Positions 1-9,390 of a stretch of 35,087 bases of DNA are shown here, one piece after another; the first letter of the stretch is position 1; the number at the start of each line of letters is the position of its first letter. Source of the stretch: Flavobacteriaceae bacterium. Its GTDB lineage: Bacteria; Bacteroidota; Bacteroidia; Flavobacteriales; Flavobacteriaceae. Location: positions 1-35,087 of the forward strand of contig JAOZTK010000006.1 in the NCBI GenBank assembly GCA_029942185.1. Reading direction: 5' to 3'. The notes under the pieces were generated by a model. It was not told the DNA's origin and made no database searches. It was given only the letters and a program-made list of their open reading frames with translations. The translations under genes and the position numbers were made by a program.

Positions 1-188
1 ACATAGATTATTATTTTTAGAACACTTCATGCTCTAGGCATCTTTGGTAGATGCCCTATAGATGCCTTATAGATGCCTTATACATACCTCATATAAATAC
101 TTCACGTAAAATAGTGTGTAGAAATATTATTTAGACACAGTTTTAGTCACTTTGTAAGTTTAGTTAAAGGAATTAAAAATTCTTGGGG

Positions 189-205
189 CGAACTCAGGTT
201 AATAG
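189..205. repeat. Solo partial copy of the MITE-like terminal repeat
   Basis: CGAACTCAGGTTAATAG is exactly the reverse complement of the outer 17 nt of the left end at 13109-13125. Confidence 0.6.
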
Positions 206-350
206 TCTTATTTTTTAGCTTAGACACAATAAAGAGATATTACCTCGTTTTAATGGATTTTATCAAATAAGTAAGCAAAGGATGGCAAATAAACTGTAAA
301 AATCAAAGGGATTTGTATGTTAGCTTTTTTAGAAATTCAACGTATAAATT

Positions 351-1088
351 TTAAAAAAACCAAAGTTTTATTGCCATTAAAAGAACTACAACAATCAAAA
401 ATATCCGTATAACCTTATCTCCCTTTTTTACAGACCAACGGCTGGCAAACCAAGCCCCGGTAGCGCCACCTAAAGCGAGATACAAGCCGTATTGCCAATT
501 CACTTTCCCATAATAAGCAAAAGTGATTAAAGCACTCAGCGTATAAATTAAAACAACAACAGTTTTTGTAGCGTTGCTTTTTAATAAACTAAATTTATGA
601 ATACTATTGAGTGCTAATAAAATAAGAAACCCTGTTCCTGCTTGAATAAATCCTCCGTAAATTCCAATAAAAAAGAATACAATATTACTTAACCAAAGAT
701 TTTTTTTATCGAGCTTTTCTGGAATTAAACCAACATCTTTAGGCCTTTTAATAATAAAAATAACGACAAAAAGCATTACAATTGCTAGTATTTTATTGAA
801 AAGATCTCCTTTAATATCAATCGCTAATTTTGCCCCAATTATGGCACCAAGCAATGCGGAAATACCAAAATAAATGCTAAATGGAAAGGTATTGTAACCT
901 TTACTTTTGTAGCCTGCACTTCCAAAAATATTTTGAATAAATATAGCTACTCTATTAGTGCCATTTGCAACATTTGGAGGGAGTCCTAAAAAAATCAATA
1001 AAGGTAGCGTTAAAAGTGATCCACCACCTGCTAATGTATTGATGATACCTGCAATAAAGCCAATAAGTATAAGATAAAATACTTCCAA
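351..1088 (-). CDS. TauE/SafE-family sulfite exporter-like membrane permease
   Basis: 245-aa hydrophobic multi-TM ORF; N-terminal GFIAGIINTLAGGGSLLTLPLLIFLGLPPNVANGTNR motif typical of TauE/SafE (DUF81). Confidence 0.9.
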   Translation of the reverse strand: MEVFYLILIGFIAGIINTLAGGGSLLTLPLLIFLGLPPNVANGTNRVAIFIQNIFGSAGYKSKGYNTFPFSIYFGISALLGAIIGAKLAIDIKGDLFNKILAIVMLFVVIFIIKRPKDVGLIPEKLDKKNLWLSNIVFFFIGIYGGFIQAGTGFLILLALNSIHKFSLLKSNATKTVVVLIYTLSALITFAYYGKVNWQYGLYLALGGATGAWFASRWSVKKGDKVIRIFLIVVVLLMAIKLWFF

Positions 1089-1232
1089 TTTAAAATATTT
1101 AGTTTACAAAGTTATACATTTAATACAGGAAACTCATTTTAATACTCCGATGGTTCTACCTCACAGTAGTTTATTGAGAAAAATAACTTAATTTAGCAAA
1201 CCACTTAAGACTCTTAAAACTAAAGTAATTTT

Positions 1233-2963
1233 ATGCGATTTGGATCTTATATACTAGCAATTGTCGCTTTATTTATACCTGTATTTTCATCGGCGCAGTC
1301 AGCTCCGATTTCTATAGATGGTGTTTATACGGATTGGCCCCCAAATTTGGCAACTTTTACGGATGTTCCCGAATCAATAACGGGTATTGATCTGCTAGAG
1401 ATGCAGGTTAGTAATGATGATGAATTCCTGTTTATTAGAATCATAATAGATACGGAGATTAATTTAACATCCGATTTAGTTTCACAACATTTAATGTTGT
1501 TTATAGATACCGATGACAATCCGAGTACCGGCTATAATGCGCAGACTGGGTATGGCTCTGAGCTAGGTGTCGTGTTTAGGGAACGTCTTGCCCATTATAA
1601 CGTGTCACCCTACTCACAGGTAAGTTTTTCAGACATACAAATGCGACCGGCTCCAACTGTCACATCTAACCAATTTGAAATAGCAATAGGTCGTGATCTG
1701 TTACCCGATGGAATCAATCCACTCTTCCCATCATCGACAATCAGAATTTTGTTTAAGGATTTGGATAGTGGAGATAGTATGCCTAACACCGGAGAAATTT
1801 TTTATTATACATTTGATGAAACACCGGTTACGCCTCTTGTCCCGACAGATTTGGAGAAACAAAATGAAAATTTTATCAGAATTGTAGCATACAACACTTT
1901 GTATAATGGCTTGATAGACCCCTCTAGAGTCGCCAATTTTGAAACTATTATTAAGCTGTTAAATCCTGATATTATCGGATTTTCAGAATGTAATGATACA
2001 AATCCGGATGATATAAAAATATTATTGGATAACTGGATTCCCCTAGGAAATTCTGACGGATGGTATGTTGTCAACGATTATGGAGGAGACTTAATTACAC
2101 TTTCCCGTTGGCCCATTCTACAACATTGGCAGTCTTTATATCGACAACTACCGGTATTTATTGATTTACCTGAAAATTATAACACCGATTTATTATTTAC
2201 GAATGCACATCTTAGATGTTGTAGCGCAAATTATGAAAGACAAGAACAAGTTGATCATTATGTAGCGTTTATGTTGGATGCGCAATCGCAAGGAGGTGAA
2301 ATTGATTTGCCCCAAGATACGCCATTTGTCTATGCCGGAGATTTGAATTTGGTGGGATTTGTCCAACAATTGACCACATTGCTAACGGGAGCTATTCAAA
2401 ATACGGCAACATACGGTCAAGGTGCTCAATACGATTGGGATAATACAGATTTGATAGATCAAATATGTCGCCAAACAGATAAAAGAATGGCCTATACATG
2501 GCGACATGATTCGAGTTCTTATCCACCGGGAAGGTTGGATTTTATGATCTATTCCGATGCTGTTATGGAAACTGAAAAAGCCTTTACGCTTCAAACTGAA
2601 GTGATGCCTGCAGATCGATTGCAAACCTATGGTCTTGGACAATACGAGACGAGTAATGCTTCCGATCATTTTCCTGTAGTTACTGATTTTTCAATTAATG
2701 TTGCAGCTAGTATTTCAGAAGTAATGGACGCACATACCTCAGTATATCCCAACCCAGCAAAGGAAAATATTAAGGTGCTTTTTGATAAAATGGGTTCTTT
2801 CGACATTTATCTTTATGATTCCTGTGGCGTTATTGTCTTTGCAAAAGAGAAAGTAACTAAAGAATTCGATATAGATTTAAGGTCTCTTTCTCCGGGTATG
2901 TATTTTTTATCTACTGTAGATTTTAACGGAAATGCAACATGGCATAAAGTTATAAAAGAGTAG
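1233..2963 (+). CDS. Secreted endonuclease/exonuclease/phosphatase-family protein with C-terminal T9SS sorting domain
   Basis: Signal peptide; EEP-like motifs (IRIVAYNTLYNG, DIIGFSECN, FVYAGDLNLVG, NASDHFPVVTDF); C-terminus VYPNPAKENIKV...LSPGMYFLSTVDFNGNATWHKVIKE matches T9SS type A sorting domain. Confidence 0.85.
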   Translation: MRFGSYILAIVALFIPVFSSAQSAPISIDGVYTDWPPNLATFTDVPESITGIDLLEMQVSNDDEFLFIRIIIDTEINLTSDLVSQHLMLFIDTDDNPSTGYNAQTGYGSELGVVFRERLAHYNVSPYSQVSFSDIQMRPAPTVTSNQFEIAIGRDLLPDGINPLFPSSTIRILFKDLDSGDSMPNTGEIFYYTFDETPVTPLVPTDLEKQNENFIRIVAYNTLYNGLIDPSRVANFETIIKLLNPDIIGFSECNDTNPDDIKILLDNWIPLGNSDGWYVVNDYGGDLITLSRWPILQHWQSLYRQLPVFIDLPENYNTDLLFTNAHLRCCSANYERQEQVDHYVAFMLDAQSQGGEIDLPQDTPFVYAGDLNLVGFVQQLTTLLTGAIQNTATYGQGAQYDWDNTDLIDQICRQTDKRMAYTWRHDSSSYPPGRLDFMIYSDAVMETEKAFTLQTEVMPADRLQTYGLGQYETSNASDHFPVVTDFSINVAASISEVMDAHTSVYPNPAKENIKVLFDKMGSFDIYLYDSCGVIVFAKEKVTKEFDIDLRSLSPGMYFLSTVDFNGNATWHKVIKE

Positions 2964-3042
2964 TATAATTTAATTCAATTCTAAAAATTCTGCTATCTTT
3001 ACGGAATCTAAGTGCTATAGATAAATAATTGCTATTTAATAA

Positions 3043-3939
3043 ATGAATTTTTTTAATACTATAGAACGCAAAGGAGTTGTGTTTTTATTAACATTGATAG
3101 TAGTCCTACAATTGTTATATTTTTTTGTTGATTTTTCACCAAAGCAAGAAATTAGTCTTGAATCGGTTGACTATCTCAGTTTTCAAAAAGAAATTGATTC
3201 TTTGAAACAAATTGAAATTGAAAAGAGAAAGCCAAAGATATATCCATTCAATCCAAGTTTTATAACCGATTATAAGGGGCATAAGTTGGGGATGAATACG
3301 GAGGAAATTGATAAGTTATTGGCACATCGAAAAGCTGGAAAATACATTAATTCAACAAAAGAATTTCAACAAATCACAGGAGTAAATGATAGTCTATTGG
3401 CTGTAATAAGTCCTTACTTTAAATTTCCGGATTGGGTTACAAGAAAACACCAAAAGCCTAATTATAATAAAAGGTCAAGCTATGTTAATTCAAGCAGGGA
3501 TAAAGCTTATGCCAATAAAAAATCCATATTTACCGGACCAAAAACAGACCTGAATATTGCTACAGCAGCGCAGTTACAAGAGGTAAGGGGAATTGGTGTT
3601 AGGCTGGCAGATCGTATTATTAAGTACAGAGGTGTGTTACAAGGTTATTCTTACGATGATCAACTCTATGAGGTTTGGTACTTAGACAAGGAAGTTGCTG
3701 ATAGGGTAATGCAACGCTTTACGGTGATTAAAAAGCCAAAAATTCAACAAATTAATGTAAATACCGCACGTTTTAAGCAAGTACTGCATCTGCCCTATAT
3801 CGATTATGAATTGACGAAGAAAATATTTGCTTACAGAGATGAAATGGCTGAAATTCAATCTTTGGATGAACTAAAAAAAATTGACAGCTTTCCAGTCGAT
3901 AAATTTGATAGAATTAGCTTATATTTGAAAGCTGAATAG
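3043..3939 (+). CDS. Helix-hairpin-helix (ComEA-like) domain protein
   Basis: N-terminal TM helix; repeated HhH motifs (TDLNIATAAQLQEVRGIGVRLADRIIKYR; INVNTARFKQVLHLPYIDYELTKKIFAYRDE). Confidence 0.8.
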   Translation: MNFFNTIERKGVVFLLTLIVVLQLLYFFVDFSPKQEISLESVDYLSFQKEIDSLKQIEIEKRKPKIYPFNPSFITDYKGHKLGMNTEEIDKLLAHRKAGKYINSTKEFQQITGVNDSLLAVISPYFKFPDWVTRKHQKPNYNKRSSYVNSSRDKAYANKKSIFTGPKTDLNIATAAQLQEVRGIGVRLADRIIKYRGVLQGYSYDDQLYEVWYLDKEVADRVMQRFTVIKKPKIQQINVNTARFKQVLHLPYIDYELTKKIFAYRDEMAEIQSLDELKKIDSFPVDKFDRISLYLKAE

Positions 3940-4024
3940 TACAGTGTGTAAGCGCATAGTTGGCAGTTAGTTTATACAGCACCAATCTGGAAGTCTATCC
4001 ACTGTTTACAGAATATTAAAAACA

Positions 4025-5167
4025 ATGAATTACGAGATTACCGAAACGCAGGAAATGATATCTGCAGCCATACGAGATTTTGCCGAAATACATATTAGAC
4101 CCTTTATGATGGATTGGGATGAAACTCAACATTTTCCCATAGCTCTATTTAAAAAATTAGGAGAAATGGGTCTTATGGGAATTTTAATACCCGAAAAATA
4201 CGGAGGATCAGGTCTAAATTACCACGATTACATACGAATAATTGAAGAGATTTCTAAAATAGATTCATCGATAGGCTTGTCTGTAGCCGCGCATAATTCA
4301 TTGTGTTGTAATCATATTCTAGAATTTGCAAACGAAACACAAAAACAAAAATATTTGCCAAAACTGGCTTCCGGTGAGTGGATAGGTTCATGGGGTTTAA
4401 CAGAGCATAATACGGGTTCAGATGCCGGTAATATGTCGACAACAGCTAAAAAAGACGGTGATTATTATGTGTTAAATGGAGCGAAAAACTTTATAACTCA
4501 CGCCATATCCGGACATGTTGCTGTTGTTTTAGCACGAACCGGTAAAAAAGGTGATAGAAGGAATGCCACGGCATTTATTATTGAAAAAGGAACAGAAGGT
4601 TTTACTTCCGGTAAAAAGGAAAATAAACTAGGGATGCGAGCTTCTGAAACCGCAGAATTAGTTTTTAATAACTGTCGCGTACACAAAGATCAAGTAATAG
4701 GTGAGATTGGTGAAGGTTTTGTGCAAGCCCTAAAAATTTTAGACGGTGGCCGTATTTCAATAGGTTCATTAGCCTTGGGAATTGCTAAAGGTTCGCTGGA
4801 AGCTTCTATTAAATATGCAAAAGAACGAGAGCAATTTGGAAAACCTATAGTGAAATTTCAAGCGATATCCTTTAAATTGGCGGATATGGCTACAGAAATT
4901 GAAGCTTCAGAATTACTGTTGCACAAAGCGGCTTCTCTTAAAAATCAGGGTAAACGTATGACGAAAATTGGAGCAATGGCAAAAATGTACGCTTCTGAAA
5001 TGGGTGTAAGAGCAGCTACCGAAGCCATACAAATACATGGAGGTTACGGTTATACAAAAGATTTTCCGGTTGAAAAATTTTATCGTGATGCGAAATTGAA
5101 TACGATTGGTGAAGGAACCACAGAAATTCAAAAATTGGTAATTGCACGAGAAATTCTTAAAGATTAA
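4025..5167 (+). CDS. Acyl-CoA dehydrogenase
   Basis: 380 aa; GSWGLTEHNTGSDAGNM, REQFGKPIVKFQAISFKLADMATEIEAS, QIHGGYGYTKDFPVEKFYRDAK, IGEGTTEIQKLVIAREIL. Confidence 0.95.
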   Translation: MNYEITETQEMISAAIRDFAEIHIRPFMMDWDETQHFPIALFKKLGEMGLMGILIPEKYGGSGLNYHDYIRIIEEISKIDSSIGLSVAAHNSLCCNHILEFANETQKQKYLPKLASGEWIGSWGLTEHNTGSDAGNMSTTAKKDGDYYVLNGAKNFITHAISGHVAVVLARTGKKGDRRNATAFIIEKGTEGFTSGKKENKLGMRASETAELVFNNCRVHKDQVIGEIGEGFVQALKILDGGRISIGSLALGIAKGSLEASIKYAKEREQFGKPIVKFQAISFKLADMATEIEASELLLHKAASLKNQGKRMTKIGAMAKMYASEMGVRAATEAIQIHGGYGYTKDFPVEKFYRDAKLNTIGEGTTEIQKLVIAREILKD

Positions 5168-5184
5168 CATAAAACAAACACAAG

Positions 5185-6327
5185 ATGGATTTTAGTTTAA
5201 CAGAAGAACATATAATGATACGTGATGCAGCTCGTGATTTTGCTCAAACAGAGTTGCTACCCGGAGTTATTGAACGTGATGAAAATGAGGAGTTTCCCGC
5301 TGAACAGATAAAAAAAATGGGTGAATTAGGGTTTTTGAGCATGATGGTAGATCCGAAATATGGAGGAGGAGGAATGGATGCAATATCATATGTTTTGGCT
5401 ATGACAGAAATTTCAAAAGTAGATGCTTCTGCAGCTGTTGTAATGTCTGTCAACAATTCGCTTGTATGTTGGGGTTTGGAAACTTATGGAACCGAAGAAC
5501 AAAAACAAAAATATTTAACAAGATTGGCTAAGGGAGAAATGATAGGATCTTTTGCCTTAAGTGAGCCCGAAGCGGGCAGTGATGCTACAAAACAGCGAAC
5601 TAGAGCTGAGGATAAAGGAGATTATTACCTTATAAATGGAACGAAAAATTGGATTACAAATGGGAGAACAGCTGCTATTCACCTGGTTATTGCACATACG
5701 CATCCTGAAAAAGGACATCATGGTATTAATGCTTTTATTGTAGAAAAAGACACAGAAGGTTTTGTAGTGGGAACCAAAGAGCGTAAATTAGGAATTCGTG
5801 GATCCGATACACATTCTTTGCTTTTTACGGATGTAAAAGTGCCTAAAGAGAATAGAATTGGAGAAGATGGATTTGGATTTAAATTTGCGATGAAAACCTT
5901 GGCAGGAGGTAGGATTGGAATTGCTGCACAAGCCTTGGGCATTGCCTCCGGTGCTTATGAAAGAGCTTTACAATATTCCAAAGAACGCAAAGCTTTTGGA
6001 AAAGAGATTAGTAAACACCAAGCCATAGCCTTTAAGTTAGCTGATATGAAAACAAAAATTGAAGCAGCCGGACACTTAATTATGAAAGCAGCTTGGGATA
6101 AAGATCAACACAATAACTATGATTTATCAAGTGCTCTGGCAAAATATTATGCTGCTGAGATGGCTATGTGGGTTACAACTGAGGCTGTACAAATACACGG
6201 TGGCTACGGATATGTAAAAGAGTACCATGTGGAACGTATGATGCGTGATGCAAAAATTACACAAATCTATGAAGGAACTTCTGAAATTCAACAAATTGTA
6301 ATTTCCAGATCAATTTTAAGAGATTAA
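5185..6327 (+). CDS. Acyl-CoA dehydrogenase (second, tandem paralogue)
   Basis: 380 aa; GSFALSEPEAGSDATKQRT, RKAFGKEISKHQAIAFKLADM, QIHGGYGYVKEYHVERMMRDAKITQIYEGTSEIQ. Confidence 0.95.
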   Translation: MDFSLTEEHIMIRDAARDFAQTELLPGVIERDENEEFPAEQIKKMGELGFLSMMVDPKYGGGGMDAISYVLAMTEISKVDASAAVVMSVNNSLVCWGLETYGTEEQKQKYLTRLAKGEMIGSFALSEPEAGSDATKQRTRAEDKGDYYLINGTKNWITNGRTAAIHLVIAHTHPEKGHHGINAFIVEKDTEGFVVGTKERKLGIRGSDTHSLLFTDVKVPKENRIGEDGFGFKFAMKTLAGGRIGIAAQALGIASGAYERALQYSKERKAFGKEISKHQAIAFKLADMKTKIEAAGHLIMKAAWDKDQHNNYDLSSALAKYYAAEMAMWVTTEAVQIHGGYGYVKEYHVERMMRDAKITQIYEGTSEIQQIVISRSILRD

Positions 6328-6343
6328 ACCAATTTCAAAAAAT

Positions 6344-6384
6344 AAAAAAGGCTGAAAATCTTTAAGATTTTCAGCCTTTTTTTT
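6344..6384. terminator. Bidirectional intrinsic terminator between convergent genes
   Basis: AAAAAAGGCTGAAAATC-TTTAA-GATTTTCAGCCTTTTTTTT: 11-bp core stem flanked by A and T tracts. Confidence 0.9.
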
Positions 6385-6398
6385 GTCTTATTTGTAAT

Positions 6399-8450
6399 CT
6401 ATTCCGAATCACATTTATCGCTGTATTGTGCGAGTGAATTCTTATTCCAATTTTTATAAACCCCAACTCCTAATTTGGCAATATCCGGTTTATCAACAAG
6501 AATGCATTGTAAAAAATTATTCTTTTCAGCATCAAAAGTATGAATTGCTTTATTGTTCCCATTACCCATGTTTATCGTCACTAAAAAGTTGTTGTAACAT
6601 TTTACATTTTCTAAATTTTTATTCAAACTTAAATCTAGATTTTTTAGCTTGTTATCCGGACAGTACAACTGCTTTAGATGTTTTAGTTTATCGACTTTTA
6701 AATCAGTTAATTCATTACTGGCACAATAGAGGTCTTGTATCGCAAATTCTTTTGTAAATTTCAACGTCTTAAAGTGGTTGTTGTTGCAATTAAAGTAGGA
6801 TAATGAAGTGTTGTTGAGAAGATTCAATTCGCTAAACATATTGTAAGCTATTGATAATTTATTCAAATCAGTAAGATTGTCCAAAGCTAAGTTGCTTAAC
6901 TGATTATGTTCACAATCTAAAACAGTTAGCATCATCACACTATCTGTGTCTAAAGATTGCAGTTGATTATTTGCACAGTTTAGATCCTGTAACATCGGAT
7001 TGTTTAATGTAAGACTCTTTAATTGATTTGAACTACAATCTAAGGAAGTTAATTTTTTATTATGACTTATGTCAAGACTTGTTAATGCATTTTTTAAACA
7101 TTTTAATTCCAATAAATTGCCATGTAGTGTAAGCTGCAATTCTTTTATAAAATTTCTATTGCAATTAAGTAGTTTAATCTTTTCTGTTTTTGATAAATCT
7201 AAGTTGTTAAGCTTATTATCAGCAGATCGTAAGATTTCTAAATTTGGATTATGATTGAGGTCTAATTCTGGTAATTTGTTATTTGAAATATTTAACTCTT
7301 GTAGCTTAACATTAGTAGATAAGTCAATATTTGTCAACTGATTCTTATTGCAACTGAGTTTTTCAAGTTCAGTAAGTTCCTTCAAGTTTAATGAAATAAG
7401 ATTGTTATTCTGGCAGCGTATTTCTTTTAATCGAATATTAGCACTTAAATCTAAATCTGTTAATTGATTTGAATAACAGTATAAAACCTTGAGAGTTTTA
7501 AAACCTTCTATTCCTTTTAAATCTGTAATCCCCTTTTTGGACACATCCAAAAACTTGATATTTTCAATGGAAGAAGTTAATATTTCTTGATCCGGCTCTC
7601 CGGAATCATAGCCTAACTGTATCAATAATTTCTCGAAAATTTCATCGGGGATATACGTGCTACAATTAGATGAATAGCTTGCAAATGAACTCTTAAACCA
7701 ACCGCTTGCAATATCGCTTTTGGAATCGTCAATTTCAATACAGTTCAATCTTGAATTATGCGTAGCATTTACAACACTTAGGTTTTTATTATTGCCATTC
7801 TTAATACTTAAATCGAATAGTTGATTATCGTTACAGATTAATTTTGTCAATGCTTTATTCTTGCTCAAGTCTAATCTCTCTAGTTTATTACTACTACACA
7901 AAAGTTTTTCTAAATTACTTGCATTTGAAAAATCTAACTCAGCCAAATTATTATTGTTGCAGTTTAGGTAGACCAGCGATTTATTATTTACTTTCAGGCA
8001 TTCTAGTTGGTTATCTGCACAACAAACTTTTACAACAGATAGCGCGCTTGTCAAATTTAATTTTGATAATCTGTTAATACTACATCCAATAACAAGCAAT
8101 TGTTCATTCTTACTTAAATCAAGGTCGGTAATTTCATTTTGATTGCAAATAAACTCCTCTAAGTGGATTAAACTACTGATATTGACACGGGTTAATTTGT
8201 TTTTGGAACAATTGAAGTAAGTTAAAGATGTAAAATCTTCAATCCCTGTCAAATCATAAATGCCTTTGCCTGATACATTAAGGCGGGTAACCTTTAGAAC
8301 ATCTGAAGTTTTTAAAAACCCGTTGACAACTTTGTCTGTATCTATCCCTAAATCAATCAGTGCTCTTTCAAATCGAAAATCGGGAACAGCTGTTGTTTGT
8401 GCAAAAACACTTACGCTAATAAATATGAGTATTGTAATTAAAGTTTTCAT
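6399..8450 (-). CDS. Secreted leucine-rich-repeat protein (two-lobed)
   Basis: Signal peptide MKTLITILIFISVSVFAQ; many ~21-aa repeats of the form L(x)xLxCxxNxLxxLDLSxN; duplicated N-cap (PDFRFERALIDLGID / PDEIFEKLLIQLGYD). Confidence 0.85.
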   Translation of the reverse strand: MKTLITILIFISVSVFAQTTAVPDFRFERALIDLGIDTDKVVNGFLKTSDVLKVTRLNVSGKGIYDLTGIEDFTSLTYFNCSKNKLTRVNISSLIHLEEFICNQNEITDLDLSKNEQLLVIGCSINRLSKLNLTSALSVVKVCCADNQLECLKVNNKSLVYLNCNNNNLAELDFSNASNLEKLLCSSNKLERLDLSKNKALTKLICNDNQLFDLSIKNGNNKNLSVVNATHNSRLNCIEIDDSKSDIASGWFKSSFASYSSNCSTYIPDEIFEKLLIQLGYDSGEPDQEILTSSIENIKFLDVSKKGITDLKGIEGFKTLKVLYCYSNQLTDLDLSANIRLKEIRCQNNNLISLNLKELTELEKLSCNKNQLTNIDLSTNVKLQELNISNNKLPELDLNHNPNLEILRSADNKLNNLDLSKTEKIKLLNCNRNFIKELQLTLHGNLLELKCLKNALTSLDISHNKKLTSLDCSSNQLKSLTLNNPMLQDLNCANNQLQSLDTDSVMMLTVLDCEHNQLSNLALDNLTDLNKLSIAYNMFSELNLLNNTSLSYFNCNNNHFKTLKFTKEFAIQDLYCASNELTDLKVDKLKHLKQLYCPDNKLKNLDLSLNKNLENVKCYNNFLVTINMGNGNNKAIHTFDAEKNNFLQCILVDKPDIAKLGVGVYKNWNKNSLAQYSDKCDSE

Positions 8451-8523
8451 AGATTTTGTTTAAATAATTACCAATTAAGAAACAAATTATCATTTCCAGA
8501 ATCCTTTTTAATCGAAATCAAAT

Positions 8524-9378
8524 TTAGTCATTTTCTAGCTCACTGCGAAAATATTTTAAATTATTCTTTTCTTCTTGCGTTAATGTTGGGTATTGAAAAT
8601 TATATTTAGACAGATTCTCCATTAGAATTTCAGCTACTTTTAAACGAGCAGTATCCTTGTGGTCTGCAGGGATTATATGCCATGGGGCATACACTGTAGA
8701 TGTGCGGGAGAGCATATCTTCATAGGCTTCCTTGTATTTGGACCAAAGTTTGCGCTCTTTGAGATCTCCTGCTGAAAATTTCCAGTTTTTTTCTGTTTTA
8801 TCGATTCGGCGTATGAGTCTGTTTTTTTGTTCTTTTTTTGAAAGGTGTAAGAAAAACTTGAATACGATGGTCCCATTTTCGACTAAATGCTTTTCAAAAG
8901 CATTAATTTGTTGCATTCTTTGATAAAAAAAGTGATTATCTATATCGGTGATATCATTAATATTTGGAATATTTTCACCGAGTATATATTTTGGGTGAAC
9001 ACGAGTTACCAAAACATTTTCGTAGTGGGTCCGGTTAAAAATACCAAATTTCCCTCTTTCAGGTAAAGCGATATAGTGACGCCACAAATAATCGTGTTCA
9101 AGTTCTTTTGAAGTAGGTGACTTAAAACTGTGTACATCAACTCCATTTGCATTTACATTTTTAAAAACTTCACGAACTAAGCTATCTTTTCCACTTGTAT
9201 CCATTCCTTGTAAACAAATCAATACACTGTATTTGTTTTCTGCATACATGACATCTTGAAGTGTTGCCAGTTGTTTTCGGATAATTTTTAATTGTTTTGC
9301 TGCTCTCGTATTTATTTCAAGACTTTCATAATTGTCTAAAGAAACTTTTTTGCTTGCTTGGTAATTTTTTAAATCCAT
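8524..9378 (-). CDS. Polyphosphate kinase 2 family protein (polyphosphate:nucleotide phosphotransferase)
   Basis: Walker A-like LICLQGMDTSGKDSLVREVF; FGIFNRTHYENVLVTRVHP; AYEDMLSRTSTVYAPWHIIPADHKDTARLKVAEIL, all PPK2 hallmarks. Confidence 0.92.
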   Translation of the reverse strand: MDLKNYQASKKVSLDNYESLEINTRAAKQLKIIRKQLATLQDVMYAENKYSVLICLQGMDTSGKDSLVREVFKNVNANGVDVHSFKSPTSKELEHDYLWRHYIALPERGKFGIFNRTHYENVLVTRVHPKYILGENIPNINDITDIDNHFFYQRMQQINAFEKHLVENGTIVFKFFLHLSKKEQKNRLIRRIDKTEKNWKFSAGDLKERKLWSKYKEAYEDMLSRTSTVYAPWHIIPADHKDTARLKVAEILMENLSKYNFQYPTLTQEEKNNLKYFRSELEND

Positions 9379-9390
9379 TTTGCTTCTTTT

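Noticed and set aside
48-80. CRISPR-like array
   Set aside because: Units are 11 bp, contiguous and spacerless; no cas genes.
3945-4024. Second operator of the MarR regulator upstream of the acyl-CoA dehydrogenase pair
   Set aside because: Only a 9-nt half-site (GCGCATAGT) with no matching other half; insufficient to call.
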